A DNA stretch of 64,000 nucleotides, from NCBI GenBank assembly GCA_964490245.1, contig CAZBAF010000002.1, positions 1-64,000 on the forward strand. The letters are read 5' to 3'. The DNA is from CAZBAF01 sp964490245 (GTDB lineage: Bacteria > Patescibacteriota > Saccharimonadia > Saccharimonadales > JACDBH01). Positions 17,252 to 27,039 of the stretch are shown piece by piece. Position numbers and translations under genes: made by a program. The notes beneath the pieces were generated by a model. That model did not search any database. It worked only from the letters and a program-made list of their open reading frames with translations, and had not been told where the DNA came from. How positions within the stretch are numbered: the stretch's first letter is position 1; every line of letters starts with the position of its first letter.

Positions 17252-19042
17252 ATGCCGATGTCAAAACCACAAAAAACCAAACAGGTGGTTCGCTTTTACT
17301 GGAACACTGCCAAGCGCCATAAACTGTCGCTTCTGCTTGCAGGTATTTTTATCCCTATGGCGGTTATTGGTAACAACTTGCTGCCGCCGCTTATCCTGGC
17401 GCACGTGCTTAACCGGCTGAGCACTCAGGATTTTACTGCCGGCGATTTGTGGCAGAGCTTTGGTACCGAAATCATGTTATACGCGCTGGTAGTCTTTGGT
17501 GCCGGCACGGTTTTATGGCGGCTTGTCGATGCCGTAGTCTGGCGGCTTGAGGCAAATGTCTTAAGAGAGCTGTCCCAGCAGGTGTTCCGGCATCTTGCTG
17601 AACAAAGCGCCAGCTTTCATGCCGACAACTTTAGCGGGTCGCTGGTGTCGCAGAACAATAAACTCATGTCTGCATATATACGTATTGCTGATACAACCTT
17701 TTTTGGCACCATTCCGCTGATTGTCTCGATCGTTGCCTCGGCCGCGATTCTTGCTACCAAAAGTCCTTATTTTGCCGCAGCGCTGATTGTTTTTGTAATC
17801 ATCTATATAACTGTCGCGTTTTTGGTCACGGCATCGACCCGCCGCGTCAGCGCCGAGCATGCCGCCGCCGAAAGCAGGCAGACCGGTTATCTGGCCGACG
17901 CCATCACCAACGCTATGGCAATTAAAAGTTTTGCCACCGACGAACGTGAATTCGAGGCGTACGCAAAAGTTACCGATAAGACGCGTGGCCATCTGCTTAG
18001 ACTCATGAAGCGGGTGCAGATTCAGATGCTCTACTTTACCAGCATGACCAGCACCATCACTGTTGCTTCGCTTGTTTTTGCACTGCTGAGTGTCGTGCAC
18101 TTCAATGCCGATATTGCGACGGCTTTTTTGATCTTCAACTATACGACGCTTATTGTACGGGAACTGTTTCAGTTCAGTAATCAGGCGCTTCGGGCCTATA
18201 ACCGCTCAATTGGCGATGCCTCAGAAATGGTTGCCATCCTCAATACAAAACCGGAGGTCACTGATACCGACTCGCCCGAACAGCCGGCAATTGTCCGCGG
18301 AGCAGTTGAGTTTCGGGATGTTGTTTTCCGGCACAATGATGCACATATACCTATATTTAATAAGCTGAGTGTCCGCATAAAGCCAGGCGAAAAAATCGGC
18401 CTGGTCGGCCATTCGGGCTCGGGTAAGACAACACTTACCCGGCTGCTGCTGCGCTTTTCTGACGTGCAAAAAGGCGCCATATTAATTGACGATCAGAATA
18501 TTCGGAAAATCACCCAGAATGATCTGCGCGCGGCGATTGCCTATGTCCCACAGGAGCCGCTGCTGTTTCACCGCACCATCGCCGAAAATATCGGCTACAG
18601 TGATCCGCACGCCAACCGCGAACAAATCGAGGCAATTGCGCGTCAGGCCAATGCTGCCGGCTTCATTGAAAAACTGCCAAAAGGCTACGATACCATTGTC
18701 GGCGAGCGGGGCATCAAGCTATCCGGCGGGCAACGTCAAAGGATTGCCATAGCCCGCGCCATGCTCAAGAACGCGCCCATTCTGGTCCTGGATGAAGCAA
18801 CCAGTGCGCTGGACTCGGAAAGTGAAGAACTGATCCAGGATGCGCTCTGGAAATTGATGGAAGGCCGTACGGCAATCGTGATCGCCCACCGACTCAGCAC
18901 TATTCAAAAAATGGACAGAATCCTCGTAATGGATGAAGGAGAAATAGTTGAAGAAGGCACCCACAACGAACTGATCAGACGCGAAAACGGCGTCTATGCC
19001 AACTTATGGCAAAAACAATCCGGAGGTTTCTTGGAGGAATAG
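17252..19042 (+). CDS. ABC exporter, fused permease and ATPase
   Basis: 596 residues, a half-transporter that should work as a dimer. An N-terminal six-helix ABC membrane domain (about 25-320) is followed by the ATPase domain: Walker A GHSGSGKTT (about 390), signature KLSGGQRQR, Walker B ILVLDEATSALD, and switch His in IVIAHRLST. It resembles MsbA/LmrA multidrug or lipid exporters; the substrate is unknown. AGGGAGGAG precedes the ATG, so this gene has a true leader. Confidence 0.9.
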   Translation: MPMSKPQKTKQVVRFYWNTAKRHKLSLLLAGIFIPMAVIGNNLLPPLILAHVLNRLSTQDFTAGDLWQSFGTEIMLYALVVFGAGTVLWRLVDAVVWRLEANVLRELSQQVFRHLAEQSASFHADNFSGSLVSQNNKLMSAYIRIADTTFFGTIPLIVSIVASAAILATKSPYFAAALIVFVIIYITVAFLVTASTRRVSAEHAAAESRQTGYLADAITNAMAIKSFATDEREFEAYAKVTDKTRGHLLRLMKRVQIQMLYFTSMTSTITVASLVFALLSVVHFNADIATAFLIFNYTTLIVRELFQFSNQALRAYNRSIGDASEMVAILNTKPEVTDTDSPEQPAIVRGAVEFRDVVFRHNDAHIPIFNKLSVRIKPGEKIGLVGHSGSGKTTLTRLLLRFSDVQKGAILIDDQNIRKITQNDLRAAIAYVPQEPLLFHRTIAENIGYSDPHANREQIEAIARQANAAGFIEKLPKGYDTIVGERGIKLSGGQRQRIAIARAMLKNAPILVLDEATSALDSESEELIQDALWKLMEGRTAIVIAHRLSTIQKMDRILVMDEGEIVEEGTHNELIRRENGVYANLWQKQSGGFLEE

Positions 19043-19094
19043 TCCGGCAAACGATGTTTTGCAGCAAGAACGGCTGGGACCGGCGCTGACAATT

Positions 19095-19128
19095 AAAAAT
19101 GCCGCAAGCCCGAGCTTGCGGCATTTTT
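19095..19128. terminator. Bidirectional terminator between convergent genes
   Basis: AAAAATGCCGCAAGC and its perfect complement around CCGA. It serves both the ABC exporter (plus strand) and rplY (minus strand). Confidence 0.9.
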
Positions 19129-19151
19129 GGACTATATCCTCTTGAACTAGA

Positions 19152-19817
19152 CTACTCGGCTTTGTCAGCCTCTGACTCGGCTTCGTCTGTGTCCTGAGCG
19201 GACTCTACGTCACCGGCTTCTCTGGTCTCTTCAAGGGCGGCGTCAGCTTCTGCAATCTGATCACGCGGCACCTGTACATCGGCAACCATGGTCTCAGGAT
19301 CGGTCATCATAGTCACGCCTTCCGGCAGCTTAATATCCGCCACGGTCACTTTGTCGCCTTCCTCGGCAAGCTTGGCGCCAGGTACGAACAGCTCGCTTGG
19401 CAGGTTGCCAGGCAATGCCTCGACAATAACCGTATCCAGGTTTTGCAGAACCAGCAGGCTGATCTTTTCGGCCGGAATCTCGCCCTCAATCTTCACAGGC
19501 ACTTCGGCCTCAACTTTTTCGTTGCGCTTGACGGCATGGAAGCCGACGTGACGCAGAGTGTTTTTAACCGGATCGAGATCAACATCTTTAATCATGGCCA
19601 GGTGCTTTTTGCCGTCAACCTCCAGCTCCACCGGGTGGTGCTTGCCGGCCTGATTGTACACTTTAGCCAGCTCGAGCTGATCGGCCTTCAAAGCCTGCGA
19701 GGGCTTGCCGCGCTCATACATATTGGCCGGTACAAAGCCATCGCGCCGCAGCGCCTTAACAGATTTACCAATTTCTTTCCGTTCGGTCAGTTTCAGCGTA
19801 ATTGTATCGCCGCCCAT
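19152..19817 (-). CDS. rplY: 50S ribosomal protein L25 / general stress protein Ctc
   Basis: 221 residues, the long CTC form. An N-terminal L25 domain binding 5S rRNA (LTERKEIGKSVKALRRDGFVPANMY) is followed by the TL5/CTC beta domain (VPVKIEGEIPAEKISLL to ADIKLPEGVTMMTDPETMVADVQ) and an acidic tail. GAGGGAA precedes the ATG. Confidence 0.92.
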   Translation of the reverse strand: MGGDTITLKLTERKEIGKSVKALRRDGFVPANMYERGKPSQALKADQLELAKVYNQAGKHHPVELEVDGKKHLAMIKDVDLDPVKNTLRHVGFHAVKRNEKVEAEVPVKIEGEIPAEKISLLVLQNLDTVIVEALPGNLPSELFVPGAKLAEEGDKVTVADIKLPEGVTMMTDPETMVADVQVPRDQIAEADAALEETREAGDVESAQDTDEAESEADKAE

Positions 19818-19965
19818 GTATTCCCTCTCTTATTATCATGCTTTAGTATACCAGATTTGGGCACATTCCGCATTACGAGCCGGCGCATAACGCCCTGTCG
19901 GCTCGCCCTGCAGTGCCAAAATAGCCTGCGGCTAAAGCCCGGGTTTATAGTAAACTATAATCCAG

Positions 19966-20646
19966 ATGTTTGAATCATCACGACTTGTCACCGTCTTTGC
20001 CAGTTCGTCCATCACCGAGCGTATTACCGAGTGGTCTATTCGGGTTATGGAACTGCTGGGGGGACCGGGAGCAGCCTTTTTAATTGCGCTTGAGAATATT
20101 TTTCCGCCATTGCCCAGCGAGATTATTCTACCGCTGGCTGGCTTTACTGCCAGCCAGGGGAGTATACATTTTGTCAGCATGGTTGTTTGGACCACGATCG
20201 GTTCGCTTGTCGGTGCAGTCGTCCTGTACCACATTGGTGCCTGGCTCGGCCGGGAGAGAGTTCGTCATCTTGCCCGCAAACTGCCCCTTGTTAAGGTGGC
20301 TGATATCAACAAAGCCGAACACTGGTTTACCAAGCACGAAAACCAGGCCGTGTTTATCGGACGCATGATCCCTGTGGTACGAAGCCTTATCTCAATCCCG
20401 GCCGGAATCGAAAAAATGCCGATGAAATTGTTTATCGCCTACAGCGCCGCCGGCAGCCTGATATGGAACAGTGCACTCATCAGCGCCGGCTATTTGCTTG
20501 GTGAGCAGTGGCACATTGTCGAAGCTTACGTAGGTGTCCTGCAGTACCTTGTTATTGCCGTGTTCGTCATCTTTGTGTCACGTTTTGTGCTGACGCGCCT
20601 GGCAAAACGACGCCAGCGAAAGCTGGCCGCCGCAGCCGATAAATAG
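19966..20646 (+). CDS. DedA family membrane protein
   Basis: 226 residues. Family signatures are ENIFPPLPSEIILPLAGF and FIGRMIPVVRSLISIPAGIEKMP, with four to five membrane segments and a basic C-terminus. DedA/DUF368-type proteins are implicated in flipping polyprenyl or phospholipid carriers. A TATAAT box (19956-19961) ends four bases before the ATG. Confidence 0.9.
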   Translation: MFESSRLVTVFASSSITERITEWSIRVMELLGGPGAAFLIALENIFPPLPSEIILPLAGFTASQGSIHFVSMVVWTTIGSLVGAVVLYHIGAWLGRERVRHLARKLPLVKVADINKAEHWFTKHENQAVFIGRMIPVVRSLISIPAGIEKMPMKLFIAYSAAGSLIWNSALISAGYLLGEQWHIVEAYVGVLQYLVIAVFVIFVSRFVLTRLAKRRQRKLAAAADK

Positions 20647-20657
20647 CCGGATATTAA

Positions 20658-23468
20658 CTAGAGAAACTTTTTGAGGAACCGGCCGGTGTGGCTGTGCGGG
20701 GTTTTTGCAACCTGCTCGGGCGTACCGGTCGCGACCACGGCGCCGCCCTTATCGCCGCCCTCTGGGCCCATATCAATGATATGATCAGCTGATTTTATGA
20801 CATCCAGATTGTGCTCAATAATGACCATGCTGTTGCCGGTATCAACCAAAGCATGCAACACCTCAAGCAGCTTCTTCACATCCGCCATGTGCAGTCCGGT
20901 GGTCGGCTCGTCAAGGATGTACAGCGTACGGCCGGTGGCCCGGCGCGATAGCTCGGTAGCCAGTTTAATGCGCTGGGCTTCGCCGCCGGACAGCGTAGTC
21001 GCCGGCTGGCCCAGACCGATATAGCCAAGCCCTACATCCACCAAAGTCTGCAACTTTTTCGCAATTACGGGCATGTTTTCAAAGAACTCCAGCGCCTGCT
21101 CTACAGTCATTGCCAGGACATCGCTAATGGTCTTGCCTTTATAGTGGATCTCTAACGCCTCGCGGTTATAGCGCTTGCCGTGACAGACTTCGCACGGCAC
21201 GTAGACATCGGGCAGAAAATGCATTTCTATCTTGATGATGCCGTCACCGGTACAGTTTTCGCAGCGCCCGCCTTTAACATTAAAGCTGAAGCGTCCGGCC
21301 TTGTAGCCGCGGATTTTGGCCTCAGGCGTGCTGGCAAACAGCTCGCGGATAGGCGTAAACAAGCCAGTGTAAGTCGCAGGGTTACTGCGCGGCGTCCGCC
21401 CGATGGGCGACTGGTCGATGACGATTGCCTTATCCAGCTCTTTAATACCCTCAATATCGTCGTGTCTGCCCGGCACCATATTGGCACGCATCAACCGGGC
21501 CTGCAGTTCTTTGGCCAGAATATCATTGATCAGACTGGATTTGCCCGAGCCGCTGACTCCACTGACAACCACAAGTTGCCCAAGCGGAATCTCGACATCA
21601 ACATTTTTCAGATTATTTTCGCGCGCGCCTTTAATACGCAGCGCTTTACCGTTGCCTTTGCGGCGCTGCTTGGGCGTTGCAATGGATTCTTCGCCGCGCA
21701 GGTATCTGCCGGTTATACTTTTTTCGCTGCGGGCAACCTCCTGCGGCGTGCCGGTCGCGACTATCCGGCCGCCATGCACACCCGCACCCGGACCGATATC
21801 AACCAGAAAATCCGCCGTTCTGATAGTGTCTTCATCGTGCTCGACCACAATAACCGTATTGCCCAGATCCCGCAGATGCTCAAGCGTCTTGATAAGCCGC
21901 TCATTATCACGCTGATGCAGACCGATACTCGGCTCGTCGAGTACATACAGCACACCCATCAGACCGGATCCGATTTGCGTAGCCAATCTGATGCGCTGTG
22001 CCTCGCCGCCGCTTAATGACACGGCGCTGCGCGCCAGGTTGAGGTAATTGAGTCCGACATCCTGCATAAACTTAAGCCGGGCATTGATCTCTTTAAGTAT
22101 TTGTTCGGCAATATGATGCTCTTTTTCGTCGAGCTTCAGGCCTGCAAATGTCTCTATTGCGTCATCAATCGAAAGCTCGCAGACGTCCATAATAGACAAG
22201 TTATTGACTGTTATAGCCAACACCTCGGGCTTTAAACGCCGGCCTTTGCACACTGCACATGGCCGTTCCTGCATAAAGCGTTCGATATCACGGCGAATAA
22301 AATCACTGTCGGTTTCTTTGTGGCGTCGTTCCAGGTTTGGTATCACGCCTTCGTATGTCGTCGTAAAGCTGCGGCCGGTGCCCAAACTGACACTGTATGT
22401 CTGATTGCCGGTGCCATAGAGAATACGCTCCAGATCCTGAGACTTCAGCTCGCCCGTTGGCACATGCAGGCTAAAGCCATATGCGTCCGCCACCGCCTGC
22501 ATTTTTTTCATGTACCACGCATCTACCGTAATGCGGTTAAACGGACGGATAGCACCCTCGGCAATAGTCAGTCGGCCGTTCGGAATCACCAGATCGGGAT
22601 CAACTTCAAGACGGCTGCCCAGGCCCGTACAGACCGGACAGGCGCCGTGCGGACTGTTAAAACTGAAAGTACGCGGCTCAAGCTCCGGAATTGACACGTC
22701 GGGGTGGTCAACACAGGCATAGCGCAGACTATAGACGGTATCCTCCTCGGTGTCGGCATGATGTACCTTCAGCTTGCCGTCAGCCAGATCCAGCGCCTGC
22801 TCTACACTCTGCGCCAGACGCGACCGCGAAGCCTCGTCATTAATCAATCGGTCAACCACGATCTCTATGGTGTGTTTGTAATTTTTATCAAGATCAGGAA
22901 ACTCGTCCAGCGCATAGATCACCCCGTCCACCCGCACACGGGCAAAACCGAGTCGCATAAACTGCTCGGGGATATGTTCGAAGGCACCCTTTTTGTCTAT
23001 CACCACCGGCGCCAGCACAATCAGCTTGGCGCTTTCGGGCAGCCGGGTAATTTGCTCAATAATATTCTGCGTCGTTTGCCGCGTCACCGCCTTGCCACAA
23101 ATCGGACAGTGCGGCGTCCCAATGCGCGCATACAGCAGGCGCAGGTAATCATAAATCTCGGTGACGGTGGCAACGGTACTGCGGGGGTTGCGGCTGGTGG
23201 ATTTTTGATCTATCGAAATGGCCGGACTTAAGCCGTCTATCTGATCGACATCGGGTTTTTCCATAATACCTAAGAATTGCCGCGCATAGCTGCTTAAAGA
23301 TTCGACGTAGCGGCGCTGGCCCTCGGCGTAAATGGTATCAAACGCCAGGCTGGACTTGCCCGACCCGGACAAGCCCGTAATCACGACCAGTTTCTCGCGC
23401 GGGATCTTAAGATCAACGTCTTTAAGATTATGTTCGCGTGCACCCTTAACAACAATAAAATCTGCCAA
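20658..23468 (-). CDS. uvrA: Excinuclease ABC subunit A
   Basis: 936 residues, full length. Two ABC ATPase halves with Walker [11 protein letters not shown] (about 32) and [10 protein letters not shown] (about 635), signature motifs SLSGGEAQR and TLSGGEAQR, and zinc modules CPICG, CAVCKGR and [16 protein letters not shown]. It recognises DNA damage and loads UvrB. The start codon is TTG, with GGAG ten bases upstream. It ends 12 bases from dedA, convergent. Confidence 0.97.
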   Translation of the reverse strand: MADFIVVKGAREHNLKDVDLKIPREKLVVITGLSGSGKSSLAFDTIYAEGQRRYVESLSSYARQFLGIMEKPDVDQIDGLSPAISIDQKSTSRNPRSTVATVTEIYDYLRLLYARIGTPHCPICGKAVTRQTTQNIIEQITRLPESAKLIVLAPVVIDKKGAFEHIPEQFMRLGFARVRVDGVIYALDEFPDLDKNYKHTIEIVVDRLINDEASRSRLAQSVEQALDLADGKLKVHHADTEEDTVYSLRYACVDHPDVSIPELEPRTFSFNSPHGACPVCTGLGSRLEVDPDLVIPNGRLTIAEGAIRPFNRITVDAWYMKKMQAVADAYGFSLHVPTGELKSQDLERILYGTGNQTYSVSLGTGRSFTTTYEGVIPNLERRHKETDSDFIRRDIERFMQERPCAVCKGRRLKPEVLAITVNNLSIMDVCELSIDDAIETFAGLKLDEKEHHIAEQILKEINARLKFMQDVGLNYLNLARSAVSLSGGEAQRIRLATQIGSGLMGVLYVLDEPSIGLHQRDNERLIKTLEHLRDLGNTVIVVEHDEDTIRTADFLVDIGPGAGVHGGRIVATGTPQEVARSEKSITGRYLRGEESIATPKQRRKGNGKALRIKGARENNLKNVDVEIPLGQLVVVSGVSGSGKSSLINDILAKELQARLMRANMVPGRHDDIEGIKELDKAIVIDQSPIGRTPRSNPATYTGLFTPIRELFASTPEAKIRGYKAGRFSFNVKGGRCENCTGDGIIKIEMHFLPDVYVPCEVCHGKRYNREALEIHYKGKTISDVLAMTVEQALEFFENMPVIAKKLQTLVDVGLGYIGLGQPATTLSGGEAQRIKLATELSRRATGRTLYILDEPTTGLHMADVKKLLEVLHALVDTGNSMVIIEHNLDVIKSADHIIDMGPEGGDKGGAVVATGTPEQVAKTPHSHTGRFLKKFL

Positions 23469-23526
23469 AATCCACTCTCCTTAAACGGACAGATTATACA
23501 TGAAAAAACCGTTTTTATCCACTGTG

Positions 23527-24297
23527 TCAGCTTGACACATGAATACTTATCCGGGGCTCATGGGCACGAACATACAGAGGGAAAATGGATGACATATCTG
23601 ATGACAGGTGGCGCAAAAAGCGCTCGGTCTGTTCGTACGGCGCAGCCATATCCAGCGTAGCAAATGGGATTTGCAAGCTCTGTGGACTAACCGGATAAGC
23701 CACCCCTTTGGATATACTCCCGAGAACTGCCGCGCTCTCTTTTGCCTGCTTTACTAAAATAGCGGTAGCCTCATCAGCAATATCAGGCACCAGCGTTAAC
23801 TCCACTCCGCCATTCGCTACCTCGCCCAGAAAGCGGTAGCTTACCTGGCTAATTTTTACACGCAAATCATCCGGATTCGGATGGCCTGCCTCTAGTTGTA
23901 TTTTATTAAGGGTTGATTTCAAAGGTGCGATATCGAAAGAACTATCATCTGTTTTGCGTTTATCACGATGCTTTTTAGGCACCTCCTTACCTTCACGCAA
24001 CACGCGGGCTGCACTGCTGAATGGATTTTCAGAATGTGTGGCAGGAATAGTATATCTCTCAAGCAAGGGTAGCCTGAGCCCGTCCGGGGTAAAAACACGG
24101 CAAAATTGCGGCGACGCACCTACGTGGTACTGGTTTTCTTCGCCTTCTATCTCTTTATCTGTAATGGTCACAAGGACAGAAACATTGTCATTCTGGAACA
24201 CGACGCTTGCAATTTTGTTTGCCTTGTTCAAGAAATCGCTGGCGTTACTGATCGGTCTGACCGCCTCTAAATAGGTTAAGTCCTGCATACGTCTCAT
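23527..24297 (-). CDS. Hypothetical protein
   Basis: 256 residues (an ATG three codons in is also possible). No recognised family. It is soluble with mixed charge, and ends with LYVRAHEPRISIHVSS. It lies 53 bases downstream of another orphan gene of similar size on the same strand, so the two probably form an operon. Function unknown. Confidence 0.65.
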   Translation of the reverse strand: MRRMQDLTYLEAVRPISNASDFLNKANKIASVVFQNDNVSVLVTITDKEIEGEENQYHVGASPQFCRVFTPDGLRLPLLERYTIPATHSENPFSSAARVLREGKEVPKKHRDKRKTDDSSFDIAPLKSTLNKIQLEAGHPNPDDLRVKISQVSYRFLGEVANGGVELTLVPDIADEATAILVKQAKESAAVLGSISKGVAYPVSPQSLQIPFATLDMAAPYEQTERFLRHLSSDMSSIFPLYVRAHEPRISIHVSS

Positions 24298-24350
24298 ATT
24301 GTGCGCCTATATAATTATCTAGACTACTGCGCAAATTATAGCATTAATGA

Positions 24351-25133
24351 CTAGCTTCTGTACGGTTTGTTTTCGTTATAGAATGCCTTCGGCGGATGCA
24401 GCGCAACCCTGGTCGGCACATCCGCTCCGCGCACCGCCACTTCTGACAAAGATGCAAAAGCATCAAACACGCTCATGTGCGGCCGCCGCCTGCGGTCTAC
24501 CAAGCTTACATCGTAGCCCTCTTCTTTCCAAAAGCCCCACGTCGCCTCCATCTCCTCTGTCAAAATTTCTTCATGATCCCGCGCAAAGACTAAAGAGACA
24601 TCACACTTACCAAACGGTTCTGGACTTTGGCCGACATTAAAGATCCCGTCGATCCATTTACGTTCAGAGCGCTCCCGATCAAACAACAAATCCGAACCAT
24701 TAGCCGCCTGAGCCTGCACCTGCGCCTCTTGAAAGCTATTATCCCTCACAAAATCATGATAATCACGCTTGATCCGATTTAAAATCTGGAATAGTCTGCG
24801 ATTAACAAGCGTACTGCCTTCATAGAGATCCGGATGCTTCTTTGCCAGCATTCTGCCTGCTTCGTTAGCGGTGACAAATGTCACAACGATACTGCCATAT
24901 GCCTTTGCTTTCCCCCTGTTGTAGTTCTTAGCTCCGACTTCGTCTAAATAGTCATGCCAGCTGTCCTTTAGCACAATGTTAGAGTCTGAGTTGCTTCTGT
25001 TGACTGCCCGACCCATGCTGAGCTGCGGGCGGATCCTCTGGGGCGTGAGCACACCGCGGGCCTCGCCGATCCTATGAAATGTATCAGAATCTGCCACATT
25101 ATAGCTGCCAAAATTATGCGAGGATTCCGCCAT
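24351..25133 (-). CDS. Hypothetical protein
   Basis: 260 residues from ATG 25133; an upstream TTG at 25169 is less likely because a TATACT box overlaps it. There is no membrane segment. The N-terminal 40 residues look disordered and a later RRRPHMSVFDAF contains an H-x-S motif of the kind seen in 2H phosphoesterases, but a second such motif is not clear. Paired with the gene at 23527. Confidence 0.65.
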   Translation of the reverse strand: MAESSHNFGSYNVADSDTFHRIGEARGVLTPQRIRPQLSMGRAVNRSNSDSNIVLKDSWHDYLDEVGAKNYNRGKAKAYGSIVVTFVTANEAGRMLAKKHPDLYEGSTLVNRRLFQILNRIKRDYHDFVRDNSFQEAQVQAQAANGSDLLFDRERSERKWIDGIFNVGQSPEPFGKCDVSLVFARDHEEILTEEMEATWGFWKEEGYDVSLVDRRRRPHMSVFDAFASLSEVAVRGADVPTRVALHPPKAFYNENKPYRS

Positions 25134-25222
25134 TTCAATACCCCGTTCTACTTTAGTTGTAGTATACAAAGAGTAAGGACTCCCGACAAACCGGTTACGT
25201 TGTAAAATAAGCTTTTTAGCTC

Positions 25223-25231
25223 TGCTATACT
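25223..25231 (+). promoter_or_regulatory. Extended -10 promoter for the gene at 25238
   Basis: TGCTATACT preceded by CTC, ending six bases before the ATG. A clean example of the leaderless arrangement. Confidence 0.65.
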
Positions 25232-25237
25232 GGTTAC

Positions 25238-25687
25238 ATGCGACGTATGAAACGTTATGGGAAAATTATTGTCTTTGATACGCTCGCGGTCTTTTGTTTT
25301 ATCGGCGTCATTCTGTTCGGCTGGCTGCCGGGACCGGGCGGCATACCGCTGTTCCTGCTTGGCTTAAGCCTTTTAGCGGTCAATCACGACTGGGCCGAGC
25401 GCTGGTTGAACACGGCAAAACATAAAGGGGTAAGTTTTCGTAAATGGCTGTTCCCCAATAAGGCCTGGGTCAAAAACACCTATGATGTTGCTGCCGTTGC
25501 ACTGATCTGTGCGGCCGGTGCGGTACTGGTGACTTCTCAGAACCGGTTTATCGAAGGTGCGGCTGTTGTGATTATCACCTCAAGCTTGTTTGTGTTTTTA
25601 ATTAACCGCGACCGTTTCGGCTCATTTACCAACCTGCTCAGAAAAATAAAACGAAAATACCGTAAGCATTTTATAGAATCTAATTGA
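25238..25687 (+). CDS. PGPGW-family transmembrane protein
   Basis: 149 residues. The signature GWLPGPGGIPLFLLGLSLLA and NHDWAERWL fits the PGPGW membrane family. Two helices in the N-terminal part, two more near 85-125, and a basic C-terminus. Function unknown. Confidence 0.8.
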   Translation: MRRMKRYGKIIVFDTLAVFCFIGVILFGWLPGPGGIPLFLLGLSLLAVNHDWAERWLNTAKHKGVSFRKWLFPNKAWVKNTYDVAAVALICAAGAVLVTSQNRFIEGAAVVIITSSLFVFLINRDRFGSFTNLLRKIKRKYRKHFIESN

Positions 25688-25706
25688 TTTTATATAAATA
25701 AAGTAC

Positions 25707-25732
25707 TATAATACAGCCAACTTAAGAGGTGG
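25707..25732 (+). promoter_or_regulatory. Promoter and ribosome site for the small gene at 25738
   Basis: TATAAT at 25707-25712 and GAGGTGG at 25726-25732, five bases before ATG 25738. Confidence 0.6.
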
Positions 25733-25737
25733 CTGTG

Positions 25738-25929
25738 ATGCTTCAATTTATTGTCCTGGGCTATGTTCCGGGTACTTCTGTTCAACTTTCCTTCACCGAT
25801 ATCCTGCTGCTTGCCGGCACAGGGCTTGCTGTTGCCTGTCTTGCCTTTTACTGGATCAAATACCAGAACCGGCGCAGGCTCAGCCACGCCATCCCGCACT
25901 CTCTCGAGCTTAATCAACACGCTCAGTAA
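25738..25929 (+). CDS. Small single-helix membrane protein
   Basis: 63 residues. It opens MLQFIVLGYVPGTSVQLSF, then one helix (ILLLAGTGLAVACLAFYWI) and a basic tail. It is the size and shape of small membrane proteins seen often in Saccharibacteria. Its 3' end overlaps the sortase remnant on the other strand by 20 bases. Confidence 0.6.
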   Translation: MLQFIVLGYVPGTSVQLSFTDILLLAGTGLAVACLAFYWIKYQNRRRLSHAIPHSLELNQHAQ

Positions 25930-26166
25930 AGACGACCAGACGCTCGTCAAACGTATTGCGGTCTTTATTAAACCTGCCGCTGCAGGTAATGAGATTGAGC
26001 CCCTGTTTTTCTGAATTGACGGGACTAAGAGCGGCGCCTAAGTCAACTTCGTCTGCAGGGTAGCGGCGTCTATCCACCACGCGGTAGGCTAGGACGCTGC
26101 CGTCGCCTTTTTCGAGCTTGATTTCGGCTCCGGCCGTTAGCTTATGCAGGCGCTCAGGTTCAGGCT
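25910..26166 (-). pseudogene. C-terminal half of a sortase, no start
   Basis: An open frame of about 85 codons without initiator. It reads HKLTAGAEIKLEKGDGSVLAYRVVD and then LITCSGRFNKDRNTFDERLVVF before the stop at 25910-25912. TC-x-G with a later Arg on the next strand is the sortase catalytic Cys/Arg pair; the catalytic His half is missing. It follows on from the truncated surface protein in another frame, so a deletion or recombination appears to have joined the two genes. Confidence 0.7.
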
Positions 26167-26913
26167 GGCATTATTGCCAACCGTGGTGCCGCCGGCGGAT
26201 GTGCCGACAAGCCTATTGCTGGCACTAAAGCTGCCGTCTGTAAAGCTCAGGTTTCCGGCAAAGTCATCAAAATTTACATGGTAAGGGGTGATATCCCCGG
26301 GCCCTTTAAACGCGAGCGTCCCCGAGCCAGTGGGCGCAGAGTTGAAGTATATCAGGTTATTTTGGGCACTCTGCAGCGTAAGTGTGTATGTTGACACATT
26401 GACTGTACCGGAGCCGTCCGGAGGGCCGATAATCAGCGTACTTTCATCAGACGGAGCCGAGGAGCTGGAAACAATACTGACATTCGCGCCCGCTATCAGA
26501 TCAAGCGTTACCTGTGCCACGCAACCGCCGGTCGCATCATAGGTAAGACTGCCGGTCAGGGTGATAGAGTTGCCGGCCAGTGTGTATGCCAGTGACGTGC
26601 AGTCATTGTTGGTGCCGGTAAACTGAATGCCCGCAAAGCTCGTACCTTCCGGTAAATCGTTAAAAGGATGCCTGTTAGCCGACGCAACCGTCATCGGAAA
26701 CACCAGGCTATCCCCGGCCTCTGGTACCGTGCTGTTGTCACAGCCGGTCCAGTTATCCGAGGTACTAAAGTTATCGTCCTCACCAGCACCCGTCCAGGTA
26801 CAGGTATCGGCTGCGGCACCGGCCAGTCCCGGCGTCCATACCGCCAGCGCCGAAACCGCCAATACAAAGGCCATTACAAATAGATTTAGTTTTTTAATAC
26901 TGTTTGTTTTCAT
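26137..26913 (-). CDS. Truncated secreted beta-helix surface protein
   Basis: 258 residues. Signal peptide (KLNLFVMAFVLAVSALAVWTPGLAGA), then TWTGAGEDDNFSTSDNWTG and repeated T/G/N-rich beta strands, as in autotransporter-like or pectin-lyase-fold surface proteins. The frame ends abruptly (NASLNLSACIS) at the junction with the sortase remnant and has no anchor, so the original protein was probably much longer. AAGGAGGGG precedes the ATG. Confidence 0.6.
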   Translation of the reverse strand: MKTNSIKKLNLFVMAFVLAVSALAVWTPGLAGAAADTCTWTGAGEDDNFSTSDNWTGCDNSTVPEAGDSLVFPMTVASANRHPFNDLPEGTSFAGIQFTGTNNDCTSLAYTLAGNSITLTGSLTYDATGGCVAQVTLDLIAGANVSIVSSSSAPSDESTLIIGPPDGSGTVNVSTYTLTLQSAQNNLIYFNSAPTGSGTLAFKGPGDITPYHVNFDDFAGNLSFTDGSFSASNRLVGTSAGGTTVGNNASLNLSACIS

Positions 26914-27039
26914 TTTAACCCCTCCTTATTCATAAGGGTTGCACGTTTTTTTGATTAAGGTGCAGTTGTATAAACTTAAGCATTACTATAGGCACGATAT
27001 GGACAGACTGCAAATAATCGTGTCTGACTTTTCTACAGT

